Positions 31,664 through 40,786 of a stretch of 64,000 nucleotides of DNA are shown here, piece by piece. A program made the translations under genes and the position numbers. Source of the stretch: Pseudomonadota bacterium (GTDB lineage: Bacteria; Pseudomonadota; Alphaproteobacteria; Rhizobiales; Rhizobiaceae); contig JAEYDD010000004.1 of NCBI GenBank assembly GCA_023404095.1, positions 1 to 64,000 of the forward strand, read 5' to 3'. The notes under the pieces were generated by a model. The model worked only from the letters and a program-made list of their open reading frames with translations. It made no database searches and was not told the DNA's origin. Numbering within the stretch: position 1 is the first letter of the stretch; each line of letters starts with the position of its first letter.

Positions 31664-33064
31664 ATGCGCGAGAGATTTGGTCGGGCGAAACAGGAGGCGC
31701 GGGTCATCACGTGCGAGGGCGGCTTTGACGGAGCGGCATCGCGCGGTGCCGTTGCATCGGCGGCCCGCTCTTTGGAACTTTCCGGCTGGGTTCGCGACCT
31801 TGCATCCGAGGCGGGTCTACAGGTTCATGTAGAAGGCGGGCGCGAACGGATCAGAGCCTTTGTCGACAGTCTGCTTTCCGGCGGGCTCATCGGAGAGCTC
31901 GCCAACGTCCATATCGCCAGCGTGGAATGCCACGGCTATACGGAATTCTTCCTTTCTTCTGCCGGGCAGCAGCGGCCGCACAGTTCCCTGGGAACCTCGC
32001 TCGAAAAGACCATCCCCTTTCTAAGGCGGCAGTTCAGAGAGATTGTCAGCACCATGGTTCGGGTGGCCTGGAAGGGCGAGGACGACAGGCTGAGACGGCT
32101 TGTGGAGAAGGTGCCCTCGGAGTTTCTCAGCCAACGCCTGCTGCATTTTCCCGGCGTTCGCACGCAGGACGTCGTCGCTTCCTTCTCTTCTTCCATGTGG
32201 ACCCAGACCCTCATCCGGAAAAAGCAGTCGGCCCGCATCGGCTACGCGCCGGAGGACGTTCTGGCGGACAAGCAGCGGGGAAAGGCATTTGCGCGTATCC
32301 TCGGCATGCGGTGTCCCGCAACGCCCCAGTTCAGCCAGCCGCTGGAAAAGCTGGAGCTTCGGCCGGGGTTGGCCATCAAGCCCAGCGACGCGGCCGGCGC
32401 ACGCGGTGTTTTCCTGATCCATTCGCACGACAGGATCTTTTCGGTTCGCGACAAGAGCGTGCTGTCGTCTATTGCCGAGCTGCGCACCGAGGCGGCCGCC
32501 TTTGTCACACGGAAGGGGGAGAAGGACCGCTGGAACACCGAGGAGATCGTCTATGGTCCCAATGAGGAGCCGGCAAGCGATCTGAAGTTCTATTGCTTCT
32601 ATGGTGAGGTCCCGCTCGTGCTCGAGGTCATCCGAACTGGTCGCGAGAACGTCCACTATTGGTATGACGGCAAGGGTGCCCCGGTCAGAACCGGTAAGTA
32701 TGACGATACCGTTCTGGCCGCATCGTCGATCGACAGGGAACTGCTTGAGTATGCCGGAAACATCAGTCGCAATATCCCCGCTCCTTTCATTCGCATCGAT
32801 TTCTACCGTTCGCGGGATGGTCTGGTTTTTGGCGAGTTTTCTCCCCGCCCGGGTGGATTTCACGAGTTCGGCATAGAAACCGATAGGCTGCTGGGCCGTC
32901 ATTTCGTGGAGGCACAGGCGAGGTTGTTTGCGGACATGTTCGATGGGGGCGAGCGGTTCCCCGAATTCCGTCAATTCGTCGCGCAGAACGTTGCCCCTAA
33001 AGGCACGGCCGAGGCCTCGCCCCCGGTGCCGGTACCACGGGCTGCGGCGTCGACGGCGCGATAG
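31664..33064 (+). CDS. Acylphosphatase-like domain fused to TupA-type ATP-grasp enzyme
   Basis: A 466-residue protein with an N-terminal acylphosphatase-like fold (about 14-95) and a C-terminal ATP-grasp domain of the TupA type (about 150-430). The first is recognisable by LELSGWVRDLASEAGLQVHV and EGGRERIRAFVDSLLSGG. The usual catalytic Arg is kept (in AASRGAV), but the catalytic Asn of the GWVRN motif is Asp. The second shows GLAIKPSDAAGARGVFLI, DLKFYCFYGEVPLVLEVI, and FIRIDFYRSRDGLVFGEFSPRPGGF, with metal- and ATP-binding positions in place. TupA-type enzymes join amino acids or polymers in envelope synthesis. The ATG at 31664 follows GGGGGT. Confidence 0.75.
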   Translation: MRERFGRAKQEARVITCEGGFDGAASRGAVASAARSLELSGWVRDLASEAGLQVHVEGGRERIRAFVDSLLSGGLIGELANVHIASVECHGYTEFFLSSAGQQRPHSSLGTSLEKTIPFLRRQFREIVSTMVRVAWKGEDDRLRRLVEKVPSEFLSQRLLHFPGVRTQDVVASFSSSMWTQTLIRKKQSARIGYAPEDVLADKQRGKAFARILGMRCPATPQFSQPLEKLELRPGLAIKPSDAAGARGVFLIHSHDRIFSVRDKSVLSSIAELRTEAAAFVTRKGEKDRWNTEEIVYGPNEEPASDLKFYCFYGEVPLVLEVIRTGRENVHYWYDGKGAPVRTGKYDDTVLAASSIDRELLEYAGNISRNIPAPFIRIDFYRSRDGLVFGEFSPRPGGFHEFGIETDRLLGRHFVEAQARLFADMFDGGERFPEFRQFVAQNVAPKGTAEASPPVPVPRAAASTAR

Positions 33065-33217
33065 CCACTCGCGTTTGGCCGGTTTCACGGCGCGTCCCGG
33101 TGCGCTTCGCGGCCTCTTTCCGTAACGAAACTGGACATTGTCCTCTCGAAGTCCCAGTTTATGTATCGGCCCCGCCACTGAAGCTGGTGCCCGTCGTTAA
33201 TCTGAAGGAGCCACGGA

Positions 33218-33700
33218 TTGAGCGTCGCCTTTGTCAAGGAAGAGAGTGCCGAAACGGCCGCGGAAACCGTTCTGCCGGATCGTCCGATTTCGCCCCATCC
33301 CAACCTTGTGACGCAGACGGGATTGAGCGCGCTCGAGCGCGAACTGCAACAGGCGCGCGCGGCCTATGAGGCGGCAAACGTCGTGGAAGACGTGAACGAA
33401 CGGCGGCGGCAGGTGGCGGGACCGTTGCGCGATGTGCGCTACTTTGCCGAAAGGGTGCGCACCGCCCAGCTCGTCGCGGATCCGGAATCGCGCGAGACCG
33501 TGGCGTTCGGAAGCACGGTCACATTCAGCCGCGACGACGGGCGCATCCAGAAATATCGCATCGTGGGGGAGGACGAAGCCGATCCCAGAACAGGTTCGAT
33601 TTCCTATGTGTCGCCGGTGGCGAGGATCGTTCTCGGAAAAGCTGTCGGCGACGTGATGAGCGTCGGGGACCGCGAAATCGAGATTATCGAGATCGCCTGA
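33218..33700 (+). CDS. GreA/GreB-family transcript-cleavage-type factor
   Basis: A 160-residue protein. The C-terminal half is the FKBP-like domain of GreA/GreB (VAFGSTVTFSRDDGRIQKYR, IVGEDEADPRTGSISYVSPV, and GKAVGDVMSVGDREIEIIEI), which binds RNA polymerase. The N-terminal coiled coil carries TGLSALERELQQARAAYEAA. The two acidic residues at the coil tip that act in transcript cleavage are not obvious in the shorter coil, so it may be a regulator such as a Rnk/GreA-like factor. The TTG at 33218 follows AAGGAG. It stands alone. Confidence 0.8.
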   Translation: MSVAFVKEESAETAAETVLPDRPISPHPNLVTQTGLSALERELQQARAAYEAANVVEDVNERRRQVAGPLRDVRYFAERVRTAQLVADPESRETVAFGSTVTFSRDDGRIQKYRIVGEDEADPRTGSISYVSPVARIVLGKAVGDVMSVGDREIEIIEIA

Positions 33701-33787
33701 AGCAGGTTTTGTCGCTGTCGTCCGCTTCAGACTTTTGCGACACGCTTCGGTGATCGCGGCATCCGCCGCCCGCATGGTTTCGTCTTT

Positions 33788-34756
33788 TCAAACGGCTTCC
33801 GCCGGATGGGCGGCGAGGATCGTGCGCAGATTGGTGACAAGTTCTCCGGCATGGACCGACAGGCAGGTCGAGTGATGGCCCGGCATCTGGATATGGCGGA
33901 AGTTGCGGGCAAGCCTGCCCCATTGCTTTCCGTCGTACAACCCGCATTGCCGGCCCTGGCCGTCGCGCCCGGTAGAAAGGACCACGACCGGGACAGTGGA
34001 CGGCTGGGGGACATAGGAGGCAAGCGCTGCCGTATAGACGTGGATCAGGCCGGCATAACGCTCCTGGAGCTGCTTCTCGCTCGAACTTCTTGACTGCAGG
34101 TCTTCGGCCAGGCGCTGGCGCTCCTTGAGGCGCCGCTCCTTCATGGTGCGGGCGAGAGCGGCGATCTCGGCTGGCGACAGATGGGCGACGCGGCCGACAT
34201 TCCACACCTTGCGCATGATCACGCCCAGCTTTTCCTGTGCCTTGTCCGAGCGTTCGGCCGGCGTGGCGAAGAAGGACGACAGCGCGCGATGGATCAGCCG
34301 GTATCCCGGGCGCGCATTGAGGGATGAAGGTTCGATCATGATGACGAATTCAACCTTGCAGCCCCGTTCCTGCAGCAGGCGGGCACATTCATAGGCCACC
34401 AGCGCACCATTGCAGTAGCCGGCAAGCCGATAGGGTCCGGTCGGACGCACCGCGAAGATGTCGGCAAGGCGCTCTCGGGCCATCCACTCGATGCTGGGCT
34501 TGACGTTGTCGTCATTCATGCCGTGTGGCGCAAACGCGATGAGCGGATGGGCGCAGTCGTTGGCGAGCTTTCGCACATAGACGCCCCCCATGTCGAAATC
34601 GCCGTGGAACAGAAGCAGCGGATTGCAGCCGGGCTCGAGATTGTAGGATTTCAATTCGAGGCCTTCCTCGGCGCAGGCCTTTCGCCAGTGCCTGAGCTTT
34701 TCGAGGCGGCGGGCACGCTTTTCGTCCGGATTCTCGTTTTCGACCTTTTCGTTCAT
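33788..34756 (-). CDS. Thioesterase-type alpha/beta hydrolase with Cys nucleophile
   Basis: A 322-residue member of the thioesterase family of assembly-line enzymes. It has LLLFHGDFDMGG, the nucleophile elbow GYCNGA (Cys115 where Ser is usual) and the catalytic His in a PGHHSTCL stretch. Such cysteine thioesterases release or edit acyl chains from a carrier protein. It is the last gene of a packed minus-strand operon containing an ACP and an acyl-AMP ligase, which supports that role. The start at 34756 has GAGGTG upstream; an ATG at 34777 adds seven residues and overlaps the stop of the gene before it. Confidence 0.8.
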   Translation of the reverse strand: MNEKVENENPDEKRARRLEKLRHWRKACAEEGLELKSYNLEPGCNPLLLFHGDFDMGGVYVRKLANDCAHPLIAFAPHGMNDDNVKPSIEWMARERLADIFAVRPTGPYRLAGYCNGALVAYECARLLQERGCKVEFVIMIEPSSLNARPGYRLIHRALSSFFATPAERSDKAQEKLGVIMRKVWNVGRVAHLSPAEIAALARTMKERRLKERQRLAEDLQSRSSSEKQLQERYAGLIHVYTAALASYVPQPSTVPVVVLSTGRDGQGRQCGLYDGKQWGRLARNFRHIQMPGHHSTCLSVHAGELVTNLRTILAAHPAEAV

Positions 34757-34777
34757 CGCCACCTCGCTCCCGGGCAT

Positions 34778-35773
34778 TCAGAAGACCTGTTCCACGAGGA
34801 GCGGGGCCAGGTGCAGCGGCCGTGTCGTCTTGCGCTTCGACTGGATATCCTGCCACACGCGCTCGACCTGTTCGGGCGAAAGTCCTGCAGCTTCCGCCGC
34901 TTCCCGCGCCGGTATGTTCTCGTTGAAGGCCAAGAGGCACAGGTCCATCCGGTCATAGGGCAGGGCGAAGTAGAACTCCTCCTGCGTCTGGGCGAGCGAC
35001 CACGTGTCGGTCGTGGGCGGACGGGCGACGACGCGCTCCGGCACACCGAGATATTCGGCTAGCTGATAGACCTGGGACTTGTAGAGATGGGCGATCGGCT
35101 TCACGTCGGCAGTACCGTCGCCGTTCTTGACGAAGAAGCCCTGATCGTATTCGAGCCGGTTGGGGGTACCCAGAACCGCATAGTTCAGCCGGTCGGCGTG
35201 ATAGTATTCCATCTGCTTGCGGGTGCGCTGCTTCATGTTCGTGGCAGCCACGATGCCGAGATAGACCGAGGCCGGCATGCGCTTCCGGTGGATGGAGCCG
35301 TCGGGCGCCTGCAGCACCAGGGTTGAGATCGCGAAGTGATCGCTCTCCAGCGGGCTCGATATCGAGACCTTGCAGGCCCAGCCGGGGCCGTAGGCGGGCT
35401 CGACCTCGCGGATGAGGGCGTCGCGGCGGCGATAGCAACCCATGGCATCCAGCGTCGGGCCGATGTCCTCCACCTCGCCTGCAATGCCGTAGGTGTCGGC
35501 GACCTCGCGTGCGATCGACAGGCTTTCGGGGTCGGAATCGCGTTCGGGCATATAGAGCGCAAAGACGTTCTTCGCGCCAAGCGCTTGGACGGCGAGCGCT
35601 GCGCAGACGCTGGAATCGACACCGCCGGAAAGACCGAGCACCAGTCCCCTGCGACGCATCTGCGTGCGGACCTGGTCGCGCAACGCTTCTGCTATGTGGG
35701 CCACCTCGCGGGCCGGGTCGAGTTTCAGTGCTTCGGCGGAGAAGGCGGCGTCAAGGCGTGCATCCGGTCTCAT
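34778..35773 (-). CDS. nadE: NAD-synthase-type (NadE) amidotransferase
   Basis: A 331-residue protein of the NAD+ synthase family without a glutaminase domain. It has the PP-loop SGGVDSSVCAALAVQALG and downstream GVPERVVARPPTTDTWS, plus ATNMKQRTRKQMEYYHAD typical of NadE. The family makes NAD from deamido-NAD, ATP and ammonia. Its stop abuts a thioesterase and its start overlaps an acyl-AMP ligase, both secondary-metabolite-like genes, so it may be a specialised copy that amidates or activates another substrate. It looks intact. Whether the organism has a second housekeeping nadE cannot be seen here. Confidence 0.85.
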   Translation of the reverse strand: MRPDARLDAAFSAEALKLDPAREVAHIAEALRDQVRTQMRRRGLVLGLSGGVDSSVCAALAVQALGAKNVFALYMPERDSDPESLSIAREVADTYGIAGEVEDIGPTLDAMGCYRRRDALIREVEPAYGPGWACKVSISSPLESDHFAISTLVLQAPDGSIHRKRMPASVYLGIVAATNMKQRTRKQMEYYHADRLNYAVLGTPNRLEYDQGFFVKNGDGTADVKPIAHLYKSQVYQLAEYLGVPERVVARPPTTDTWSLAQTQEEFYFALPYDRMDLCLLAFNENIPAREAAEAAGLSPEQVERVWQDIQSKRKTTRPLHLAPLLVEQVF

Positions 35774-37323
35774 CTGGCCATCTCCGTTTCCTGTCTGTTG
35801 AATTCGTCTGCCGCCAGCCGGCGGCTCAGCTTGCCCGTGTCGGTTCTCGGCAGTTCCTGCGTGAAGGAAACCGAGCGGGGGACCATGAAATCCTCGAGGT
35901 TCTTCTGGCAGTGACGGATGACCGCCTGCTCGCTCAGCGTGGGGTCGTTCACCACGACGACGGCATGCACCGCCTGTCCCAGCACCGGATCGGGAATGCC
36001 GAAGACGATCGCCTCGGAGACGCCGGGGCAGGCATGCAGCGCTGCCTCCACCTCCTTGGGCGCCACCTTCTCGCCGCGCGACTTGATGATGTCGTCCTTG
36101 CGGCCGACGAAATAGAGAAAGCCCTCGGTATCGGTGCGAAAGAGGTCACCGGTGTGGAGCACGCGCTCCCATGGATGGGGGCCGGGGCGGAGCACGCGGG
36201 CAGTCGCCTGCTCGTCCTCCCAGTAGCCCTGCATGACGTGCGGCCCGCGGATGACGAGTTCGCCGACCAAGTCCGCGCCGACCCTGCGGCCTTCGTCGTC
36301 GACCACATAGGCCTCGGTGTTTGGAATGGCGATGCCGACGGAGCCGGGCCGGACGTCGAGCTGGGCCGGCGGCAGCCAGGTGCAGCGCTTGCACTCGGTC
36401 AGCCCGTACATGGAATAGAGCGTGACGCCGGGAAAGAGCCGGCGCAGGCGGTCGATATGCTCCACCGGCAGGGCGGCGGCCGTGTTGGTGATGTAGCGAA
36501 GGCCCGGCAGGAAGCCCGGGCGCAAGTCGCGCATGTTCAGGATCATCGCCGCCATCGTCGGTACGAGCGGAAAACCCGTGACCTTTTCGCGCAGGATCGT
36601 ATCGAAGATCGCCTGCGGGAAGGCGAAGGAATTTTCGAGGACGATGGTTGCTCCGACCTTGATTGCCATGAGGACCTGGTACAGGCCGTAATCGAAGGCG
36701 ATCGGCAGCACGTTGAGGACGATGTCGTCGGGCGTATTCTCCAGATAGGTGGTGATCGAGGTCGCAGCCGCCTCGACGTTGCGATGGGTCATCATGACCC
36801 CTTTCGGCCTCCCCGTGGAACCGGACGTGTAGATCAGCATGGCGAGATCGATATCAATGCCGCCGTGACGGGGCGCGGCTGCAGGTTCTGCGATGCAGTC
36901 CGAAAAGCGCAGGGCGTCTTTGCCGCCTTCACCGGCGGCGCCGGCCACGATGACGCAATCCACGCTCGAGCCCGGCCTTGCCGCCTCCACGATACCTGTC
37001 AGTTTGGCTTGCGTGATGACGGCGCGGGCGCGGCAGTTGCGCAGAATGTAGGAGAGCCTGTCCGGTTTCGTGGAAGAGTTGATCGGGCTGAAGACGCAGC
37101 CGGCCTTCAGGATTGCGAAGATGGAGACCACCGCCTCCCAGCAATTGTCCATGAAGACGAGGGCGCGGTCGCCAGGCTCCAGACCAGCCCGCTGCAGCGC
37201 TGCGGCAAGGCGGTCGGAACGTGCGTCAAGCTCGCGAAAGCTCAACCTGTTGGCGCCGGCAACCAGGGCGATCTTCTCGCCATGAAGACGGGCGCTGGTG
37301 CGCAGGAACTCTTCGACGCGCAT
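35770..37323 (-). CDS. AMP-forming acyl ligase (acyl-CoA/acyl-ACP synthetase family)
   Basis: The 517-residue adenylating enzyme has the P-loop-like LIYTSGSTGRPKGVMMTH, the MYGLTECKRCTW motif and the C-terminal lysine region (VGRKDDIIKSRGEKVAPKEV, then PRTDTGKLSRR). It should activate a carboxylic acid to acyl-AMP and pass it on, most plausibly to the ACP encoded just upstream. The ATG at 37323 has GAGG eight to ten bases before it; the open frame goes further but lacks family sequence. The start of the NadE gene overlaps its stop by four bases. Similar ligase/ACP/amidotransferase sets occur in exosortase-associated loci. Confidence 0.88.
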   Translation of the reverse strand: MRVEEFLRTSARLHGEKIALVAGANRLSFRELDARSDRLAAALQRAGLEPGDRALVFMDNCWEAVVSIFAILKAGCVFSPINSSTKPDRLSYILRNCRARAVITQAKLTGIVEAARPGSSVDCVIVAGAAGEGGKDALRFSDCIAEPAAAPRHGGIDIDLAMLIYTSGSTGRPKGVMMTHRNVEAAATSITTYLENTPDDIVLNVLPIAFDYGLYQVLMAIKVGATIVLENSFAFPQAIFDTILREKVTGFPLVPTMAAMILNMRDLRPGFLPGLRYITNTAAALPVEHIDRLRRLFPGVTLYSMYGLTECKRCTWLPPAQLDVRPGSVGIAIPNTEAYVVDDEGRRVGADLVGELVIRGPHVMQGYWEDEQATARVLRPGPHPWERVLHTGDLFRTDTEGFLYFVGRKDDIIKSRGEKVAPKEVEAALHACPGVSEAIVFGIPDPVLGQAVHAVVVVNDPTLSEQAVIRHCQKNLEDFMVPRSVSFTQELPRTDTGKLSRRLAADEFNRQETEMAR

Positions 37324-37390
37324 GCATGATCCTCGCAAGGTTACTGTTTCGGCCGCGCCCGGCGGGAACGCCCGACCCCGGGTGCCTTGA

Positions 37391-37666
37391 TCAGGCTGCG
37401 TCGTCCTGCTGGAGCCCGCCGCGCTTGGACGTGACGAAGGCTGCGAGCTTGGCGATGGAATCGAAGTTGGCCGGAAGGATCTCCGCATCGGCGACCGGAA
37501 TTCCGAGATTGTCTTCGACGAAGGCGACCAGTTCGAGGATGCCGGTCGAATCCACCACGTCGTTCTCGATCAGGGAATCGTCGTCGCCCGGTGTTCGGGA
37601 CGTGTCGCCGAAAAGGAAGCTCTCGACGATGAACGCTCGGATTTCTTCATTCAGGGTCGCCATCAT
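37391..37666 (-). CDS. Acyl carrier protein
   Basis: About 91 residues with a typical ACP pattern and the attachment serine in VVDSTGILEL (Ser39 or Ser40 by start). The start is one of two tandem ATGs (37666 or 37663), overlapping the stop of the asparagine synthetase gene, so it is translationally coupled. It is the likely partner of the acyl ligase 67 bases downstream. GGAG lies just upstream. Confidence 0.85.
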   Translation of the reverse strand: MMATLNEEIRAFIVESFLFGDTSRTPGDDDSLIENDVVDSTGILELVAFVEDNLGIPVADAEILPANFDSIAKLAAFVTSKRGGLQQDDAA

Positions 37667-39639
37667 GCGTCTCCATATTGGATTGTTCGTGACGGTTCGT
37701 GGTGTCCGGCCTGCCAGGCAGGCCGTTTCGTGAAGGCTTCGTGCCAGAGCTGCGTCGAGAGGATGCCGACGAAGGCGGTGTTGTCGCGGAAGCCATCGGC
37801 CCGCCGTCGGCATTTGGACAGCAGCTTTTCCGTAGCGAGCGGATTGAACAGACCCGTCTTCTCGACCGCCGCCCGGTTGAGCAGACGTCCGACATAGTCC
37901 GGCTCGGCGCCGGCGAAGAAGGAGGCGCTGTCCGGGGCGCGGTAGGGCTGCTTGACGCGCTTGTTGATCGACGACGGCAGCAGGCCGGCCGTCGCCCTGC
38001 GCAGGATACTCTTCTCCACGAACCCCTTGAGTTTCATGGCGGGCGGAATGCGGGCGGCAAGCTCCACGAGCCTGTGATCGAGGAACGGGAAGCGCCCCTC
38101 GACGCCATGCGCCATCGCCATGCGATCGCCCTGGCTGGACAGGATGTAGTCCGGCAGCAGGAACTTGGTTTCCAGGTACTGCGCCTGGTGCAGCGGGTGC
38201 CAGCGGGCGAAATCCGCCGGTATGCGCGCCAGCACCTCCTCGGCCGCATCGTAGCCGGCAAGGTGTTCGCGAAGCGCTGCTGAGAAGAAGATTTTCGCCG
38301 CGCCCGTGCTGCGAAAACGCGGTCGGTGCGAAAACAGCGGATCGGCGGGGTCATCGTCATGCGCGCCGAAGTAGGCCGCAAGCGCATCCGGCGATTGCTG
38401 CTGCAAACCGGGCAGATAGGGATAGAGGCGACGGAACAGCTGCCAGCGCCGCTGCGAGCCGGGCTGTCGGGCGCAGAAGCGGCGGACCCTCGCTTCCTTG
38501 AAGATATCGTAGCCGGCAAAGACCTCGTCGGCGCCTTCACCGGTCAGGACCACCTTCATCGCCTCGTTGCGCACATGGCGGGAGAGGAGATAGAGCGGGG
38601 CGGGCGCCGTGCGGACCACCGGCTTTTCCGTATGCAGAACGACAGAGGGAAAGGCCTGGGCGATCTCGTCCGGTCCGCAGAAGATCGAGGAATGTTCGGT
38701 GCCGAGGGTGCGGACCATTTCGCGCTGGTAGGAACTCTCGTCGTGCTCCTGCGAACCGAAGGTGACCGAGAAGGTCCGCAGACCACTTTGTGCATAGGGC
38801 TTGGCGAGCGCGCAGGTGATGGAGGAATCGAGGCCGCCGGAGAGATAGGCGCCGACCGGAACGTCCGCCCGCATGCGGATCGCCGTGGCATCGTCGAGCA
38901 GGGCCAGCACTTCGTCCGCGACATCGGCCTCCGCACGACCATCCTCGCGCTCCGCCGCGTCGGGGAAAGCGATATCCCAGTAGGGCCGCACCGTCATCCC
39001 GCCTTCGTCTGCGGTGAGAAGGTGGCCGGCCGGCAGTTCCGAAATGTCCTTGAAGATCGTCCGGGGCGGGACGGGGGCCCAGAAGGTGAAGACCTGATCC
39101 AGAGCGAAGGGGTCCATTTCAGCGCTAACCCCCGGAACGCCGAGCAGCGCCTTCACCTCCGAGGCAAAGAAGAGCGTATTTTCGCGGCGGGTATAGAAGA
39201 GCGGGCGGACGCCCATCCGGTCTCGCGCGATCAGCAGCCGGCGGCGCGATCCATCCCAGAGGGCAAAGGCAAAATCGCCGTTCAGGTGGTCGACGCATTC
39301 GTCGCCCCTGTCGGCATAGAGGTGCAGGATGACCTCGGTATCCGAGGCGGTCCGGAAGCGATGGCCTCTCGCCTCCAGCATGTCCCGCAACTCGACATAG
39401 TTGAAGATTTCGCCGTTGAAACAGACGACGAGCGATCCTTCACCATTCGCCATGGGTTGATGACCGTCGGCAAGACCGACGATGGAGAGCCGCCGGTGGG
39501 CGAGGCCGATGCCGTCGCCAATATAGAGCCCGGCATCGTCAGGCCCCCGGTGCTGGACGGACTCGGCCATGCGATGCAGGAGATGCCTCGCCTTTTGGGT
39601 CGGCACTCGATCGCCGAAATATCCGATCACTCCGCACAT
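37663..39639 (-). CDS. asnB: Asparagine synthetase-type amidotransferase (AsnB)
   Basis: A 658-residue glutamine-dependent enzyme. The N-terminal glutaminase begins MCGVIGYFGDRVPTQK with the catalytic Cys2 exposed after Met removal. The synthetase domain has VPVGAYLSGGLDSSITC, which binds ATP. AsnB-like enzymes transfer glutamine nitrogen to a carboxylate through acyl-AMP. Here it heads an operon with an ACP, acyl ligase, NadE-type enzyme and thioesterase, rather than a housekeeping set, so an amide-forming step on a carrier-bound or sugar substrate is plausible. The start was set at 39639, with AAGGGA seven to twelve bases before it. Confidence 0.9.
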   Translation of the reverse strand: MCGVIGYFGDRVPTQKARHLLHRMAESVQHRGPDDAGLYIGDGIGLAHRRLSIVGLADGHQPMANGEGSLVVCFNGEIFNYVELRDMLEARGHRFRTASDTEVILHLYADRGDECVDHLNGDFAFALWDGSRRRLLIARDRMGVRPLFYTRRENTLFFASEVKALLGVPGVSAEMDPFALDQVFTFWAPVPPRTIFKDISELPAGHLLTADEGGMTVRPYWDIAFPDAAEREDGRAEADVADEVLALLDDATAIRMRADVPVGAYLSGGLDSSITCALAKPYAQSGLRTFSVTFGSQEHDESSYQREMVRTLGTEHSSIFCGPDEIAQAFPSVVLHTEKPVVRTAPAPLYLLSRHVRNEAMKVVLTGEGADEVFAGYDIFKEARVRRFCARQPGSQRRWQLFRRLYPYLPGLQQQSPDALAAYFGAHDDDPADPLFSHRPRFRSTGAAKIFFSAALREHLAGYDAAEEVLARIPADFARWHPLHQAQYLETKFLLPDYILSSQGDRMAMAHGVEGRFPFLDHRLVELAARIPPAMKLKGFVEKSILRRATAGLLPSSINKRVKQPYRAPDSASFFAGAEPDYVGRLLNRAAVEKTGLFNPLATEKLLSKCRRRADGFRDNTAFVGILSTQLWHEAFTKRPAWQAGHHEPSRTIQYGDA

Positions 39640-39973
39640 AGCGGTCCCTTCGTGCTGCTTGCTTCGCGATGCTCGGTTTTCCCGGCGCGTGTTCTGGGCA
39701 CGATGTTCTGGATACAGGTGCCCCCGCACCTGGCGTCCCTCACGTCTGGCGTTGGAGTGTTGTCGATGCCACCTGTCCGAGGCAACGGCGCAAACGGGCT
39801 ACCCACTGAGAGCGATGCCGTTCCGTACGGGTTAACCCTGATGCCCCGGCGCGGCCGTCTTTACGCTGGTGTTGCCCAGTATGAACATCGGGGTGGCGCC
39901 GGATGCCTGTCTCAGATGGTGGGGGGAAACCGGCAAGCCCCGCCGCCAGAAGCTGGCACCAGGAGGATTGCAC
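39640..39973. other. Divergent control region of asnB and methyltransferase genes
   Basis: No gene. The two flanking genes start away from each other, so both promoters should lie here. AGGAGG at 39961 serves the methyltransferase. Confidence 0.5.
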
Positions 39974-40702
39974 ATGTCGTCACATCACACGATCGATACC
40001 GGGCCGGCAGGCGCGGGTGCTGGCGCCGGAGTTCCGCTCGGCGCCATCGACGCCGGTTCCGGGCTGATCCGGTTCATGGGGATGGATTTCGAACTCGGGC
40101 CGAACGTGCTGGCGCCACGCAAGGAGACTGAGCTTCTGGGCAATGTCTGCGTGGAGCATCTCGCGCACGGGGTAGCCGAACCTGTCGTGATCGACATGTG
40201 CTGCGGCAGCGGCAATCTTGGCATCGCCATTGCTAGCAACATCGAAGGAGCGCGGGTCTACGCCTGCGATCTGACGCCGGAAACGGTGGAGGTCGCGCGC
40301 CGCAACGTCGCGCGCTTCTCTCTGGAGGAGCGTGTCACGGTCGTGCAGGGCGATCTGTTCGAGAACATCCGGCACCAGGGCCTTGAAGGCATGGTGGACA
40401 TGGTCGTATGCAATCCACCCTATATTTCCAGCGGCCGTTTGACCGCCGATCGCGCCCACCTTCTGGAGAACGAGCCGCGGGAGGCGTTTGACGGCGGCCC
40501 CTATGGCATCGCCATCCACCAGCGGCTGATCTACGACGCGCTCGATTTTCTGCGGCCCGGTGGGGCGCTGGCCTTCGAATTTGGTGAAGGGCAGGAGCGC
40601 CAGACCCTGGCACTGGTCACGCGGACCACCGGCTACTCCAGTGCCCGGTTCGTCTTCGATGCCTCGGGCATCCCTCGCGCCGCGCTCTGCGTGAAGCGCT
40701 GA
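39974..40702 (+). CDS. PrmC/HemK-like methyltransferase
   Basis: A 242-residue SAM-dependent methyltransferase. The SAM-binding motif reads VIDMCCGSGNLGIAIA, and the catalytic VCNPPYISSGR motif is that of PrmC-type glutamine N5 methyltransferases of release factors. The N-terminal substrate-binding helices of true PrmC are shortened. It lacks the usual pairing with prfA, so it is probably a paralogue acting in the adjacent biosynthetic cluster. The ATG at 39974 follows AGGAGG directly. Confidence 0.75.
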   Translation: MSSHHTIDTGPAGAGAGAGVPLGAIDAGSGLIRFMGMDFELGPNVLAPRKETELLGNVCVEHLAHGVAEPVVIDMCCGSGNLGIAIASNIEGARVYACDLTPETVEVARRNVARFSLEERVTVVQGDLFENIRHQGLEGMVDMVVCNPPYISSGRLTADRAHLLENEPREAFDGGPYGIAIHQRLIYDALDFLRPGGALAFEFGEGQERQTLALVTRTTGYSSARFVFDASGIPRAALCVKR

Positions 40703-40746
40703 GCGGACAGGGCGTCACAACGGCAGCGATTGCCCTCTTCCGTACA

Positions 40747-40786
40747 CCCATGATCGATGAACAGGTTTCAATTCATCGATCATGGG
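40747..40786. terminator. 15-base perfect inverted repeat between convergent genes
   Basis: CCCATGATCGATGAA (40747-40761) and TTCATCGATCATGGG (40772-40786) are exact complements around ten bases. It lies after the plus-strand methyltransferase and includes the last codons and stop of the minus-strand regulator gene, so it can stop transcription in both directions. Confidence 0.7.

Noticed and set aside
34778..35773. NadE as part of a NAD-based defence with the TIR-SIR2 gene
   Set aside because: It lies outside the island ends, in an operon of different content; no link beyond the shared metabolite.
38326..40131. Long open frame of 601 codons on the plus strand
   Set aside because: It lies opposite asnB, has GC-rich antisense composition, no ribosome site and no family. 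Long antisense frames of this kind (also 35509-37329, 47589-49952 and 1323-2585) are normal in such DNA.
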